A DNA stretch of 9,136 nucleotides. Source: Balneola sp. (GTDB lineage Bacteria > Bacteroidota > Rhodothermia > Balneolales > Balneolaceae). Each line of letters starts with the position of its first letter. The first letter of the stretch is position 1. The DNA lies in contig PCAT01000006.1 in the NCBI GenBank assembly GCA_002730655.1, forward strand, positions 2,657 to 11,792, read 5' to 3'. The notes beneath the pieces are model-generated. The model did not search any database and was not told the origin of the DNA. It saw only the letters and a program-made list of their open reading frames with translations. This document shows, piece after piece, positions 8,057 through 9,136 of this stretch. The position numbers were made by a program, and so were the translations under genes.

Positions 8057-9136
8057 ATGAAAGTAACAAAACTATATACTCTATTAATTTTGATGTTAGT
8101 TCCTGTACTTACTCATGCGCAGTGGGTACATGACGATACTTTCCAAGCTCATCAAGACTCATTAAGTGATGTCCATGGTGTTGCTGTTGATGGAGAAGGA
8201 AAAATATGGATACAGCCTTATTATCCTACAGAAACTATTGTGATGAATCGTGATGTAGGTGCGGATGGTATTCCTGATACTCTCAGTACACGGGTAGTAT
8301 ACATTTACAACCCAGACGGAACTCAAGCGTCATATTCACCACTTAAAGTAATCTCATATGCTGATGGTTCTGCCGATACGCTAGGGCGTGTATGGTATCC
8401 TGACGAAACTGATGCAACAGATGGTGGAAAATATGAAGGTTATTCTGGCCGTGGTATAACTGCTGATTCAAATGGTGATATTATCATATCAGCATACAAT
8501 CGTTTGTATAAAGTTGATCATACTGATGGTTCTGGTATAGCCATGGTAGATCCAAGCGCAGGTTGTTCTTTAACTGAGGCCTCCACAGATAGCGCTAATA
8601 ATGTGTACGTTGGTTGTGTAGTTGCTTCTGCAGGACCGCTCGTAAAATTTGGGGCTGATCTAACAGGTGAAGAAACATTAGTTACTATTCCAGGTAGTTA
8701 TTCTAGAGATTTACAAGTATCAGCTGATGGTAATACAATATGGTGGGCTGGTTATACAAATGCAGCGATTCATAGATTTTCTAGAGATGATGAGTTTTCT
8801 TCATTTGGAGATGCTGACACCGTTCTAGTTGGTATGAAATCAGAATCATTTGATATTCATCCTGTTACTGGACATATATGGGTAGGAGCTGGATCTATGA
8901 ATGATGTGCCTGCAGCGCCCTGGACACCACAAACATGGTATTCTTTTGACACTTCAACTCTAGGAACTGATAATGAAACACCTCTTGATAGTCTTCATTG
9001 GGAAATACTAGAGGGTGACGGACCCTTTGATGATGCCCGTCCAAGAGGAATGGATTTTTCTGCTGATGGAATGACCGCCTACGTAGTTTCGTTTGCTACT
9101 AGTGGTTGGGGTTCTTTACCGACAAATAAATCCGGA
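8057..9136 (+). CDS. Exported beta-propeller-like protein, 3' end cut by window
   Basis: The frame is open for 360 codons to the last base, so the gene is partial. Residues 1-21 are a signal peptide with a likely cut at THA-Q (21/22); there is no lipobox. The mature part shows at least five blade-like repeats: near 39 (VHGVAVDGEGKIWIQ), 132 (RGITADSNGDIIISAYNRLYKVD), 219 (LQVSADGNTIWWAG), 265 (FDIHPVTGHIWVGAG) and 331 (GMDFSADGMTAYVVSF). The fold therefore looks like an NHL/YVTN/SMP-30-type propeller. The only two cysteines seen, Cys170 and Cys187, could form a disulfide. A T9SS sorting domain could lie in the missing C-terminus. The start is supported by the AAAGGAG at 8045-8051. It lies 100 bases after the lipoprotein gene, so it may have its own promoter or be a distal operon gene. 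The specific function is not recognised; binding of an extracellular ligand is inference. Confidence 0.8.
   Translation, partial: MKVTKLYTLLILMLVPVLTHAQWVHDDTFQAHQDSLSDVHGVAVDGEGKIWIQPYYPTETIVMNRDVGADGIPDTLSTRVVYIYNPDGTQASYSPLKVISYADGSADTLGRVWYPDETDATDGGKYEGYSGRGITADSNGDIIISAYNRLYKVDHTDGSGIAMVDPSAGCSLTEASTDSANNVYVGCVVASAGPLVKFGADLTGEETLVTIPGSYSRDLQVSADGNTIWWAGYTNAAIHRFSRDDEFSSFGDADTVLVGMKSESFDIHPVTGHIWVGAGSMNDVPAAPWTPQTWYSFDTSTLGTDNETPLDSLHWEILEGDGPFDDARPRGMDFSADGMTAYVVSFATSGWGSLPTNKSG

Noticed and set aside
6685..9136. Calling either propeller protein a gluconolactonase/SMP-30 enzyme
   Set aside because: Only the generic blade pattern is seen; I could not identify the metal-binding residues that define the enzyme.
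1..9136. CRISPR array, insertion sequence, tRNA or rRNA
   Set aside because: No regularly spaced repeats, transposase motifs, terminal inverted repeats or RNA gene signatures were seen; nearly all of the window is coding.

Overview
The window is a single co-directional (+ strand) block of five genes, the last one cut by the window edge. All five products carry an N-terminal export signal, and every recognisable domain belongs to the cell envelope or the cell surface. The features point to the Bacteroidota/FCB group, most likely a marine-type lineage such as Balneolota/Rhodothermota or a neighbour (Ignavibacteria, Marinimicrobia). They are: AT-rich DNA (judged by eye), signal peptides ending in Ala-Gln, a TonB-dependent receptor with an N-terminal carboxypeptidase-regulatory-like domain, a type IX secretion (T9SS) C-terminal sorting domain, a PorV-like beta-barrel, and mostly absent Shine-Dalgarno sites. 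The genus cannot be fixed from this sequence.

Layout: 1-242 is non-coding leader DNA with weak promoter-like and repeat signals. 243-3434 encodes a 1063-residue TonB-dependent outer-membrane receptor. 3496-5589 encodes a 697-residue secreted protein with a fibronectin-III-like domain and a T9SS type A-like C-terminal domain. 5597-6640, only 7 bases downstream, encodes a PorV/PorQ-family outer-membrane barrel. 6685-7956 encodes a lipoprotein with an IPT/TIG domain followed by about six propeller blades. 8057 to the window end encodes the first 360 residues of a second exported propeller-like protein, preceded by the only strong Shine-Dalgarno sequence in the window.

Working model (inference): the first three or four genes form an operon for a surface uptake or binding module. 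The receptor imports a substrate through the outer membrane. The 697-residue protein is exported by T9SS and may be handled by the PorV-like protein encoded next to it. The two propeller proteins bind ligand or act enzymatically at the surface or in the periplasm. No SusD-like lipoprotein is visible, so this is not a classical SusC/SusD polysaccharide locus, and nothing in the window identifies the substrate. The most interesting aspects are the repeated pairing of receptor, T9SS cargo, PorV-like barrel and propellers, and a very long insertion before the last strand of the receptor barrel.
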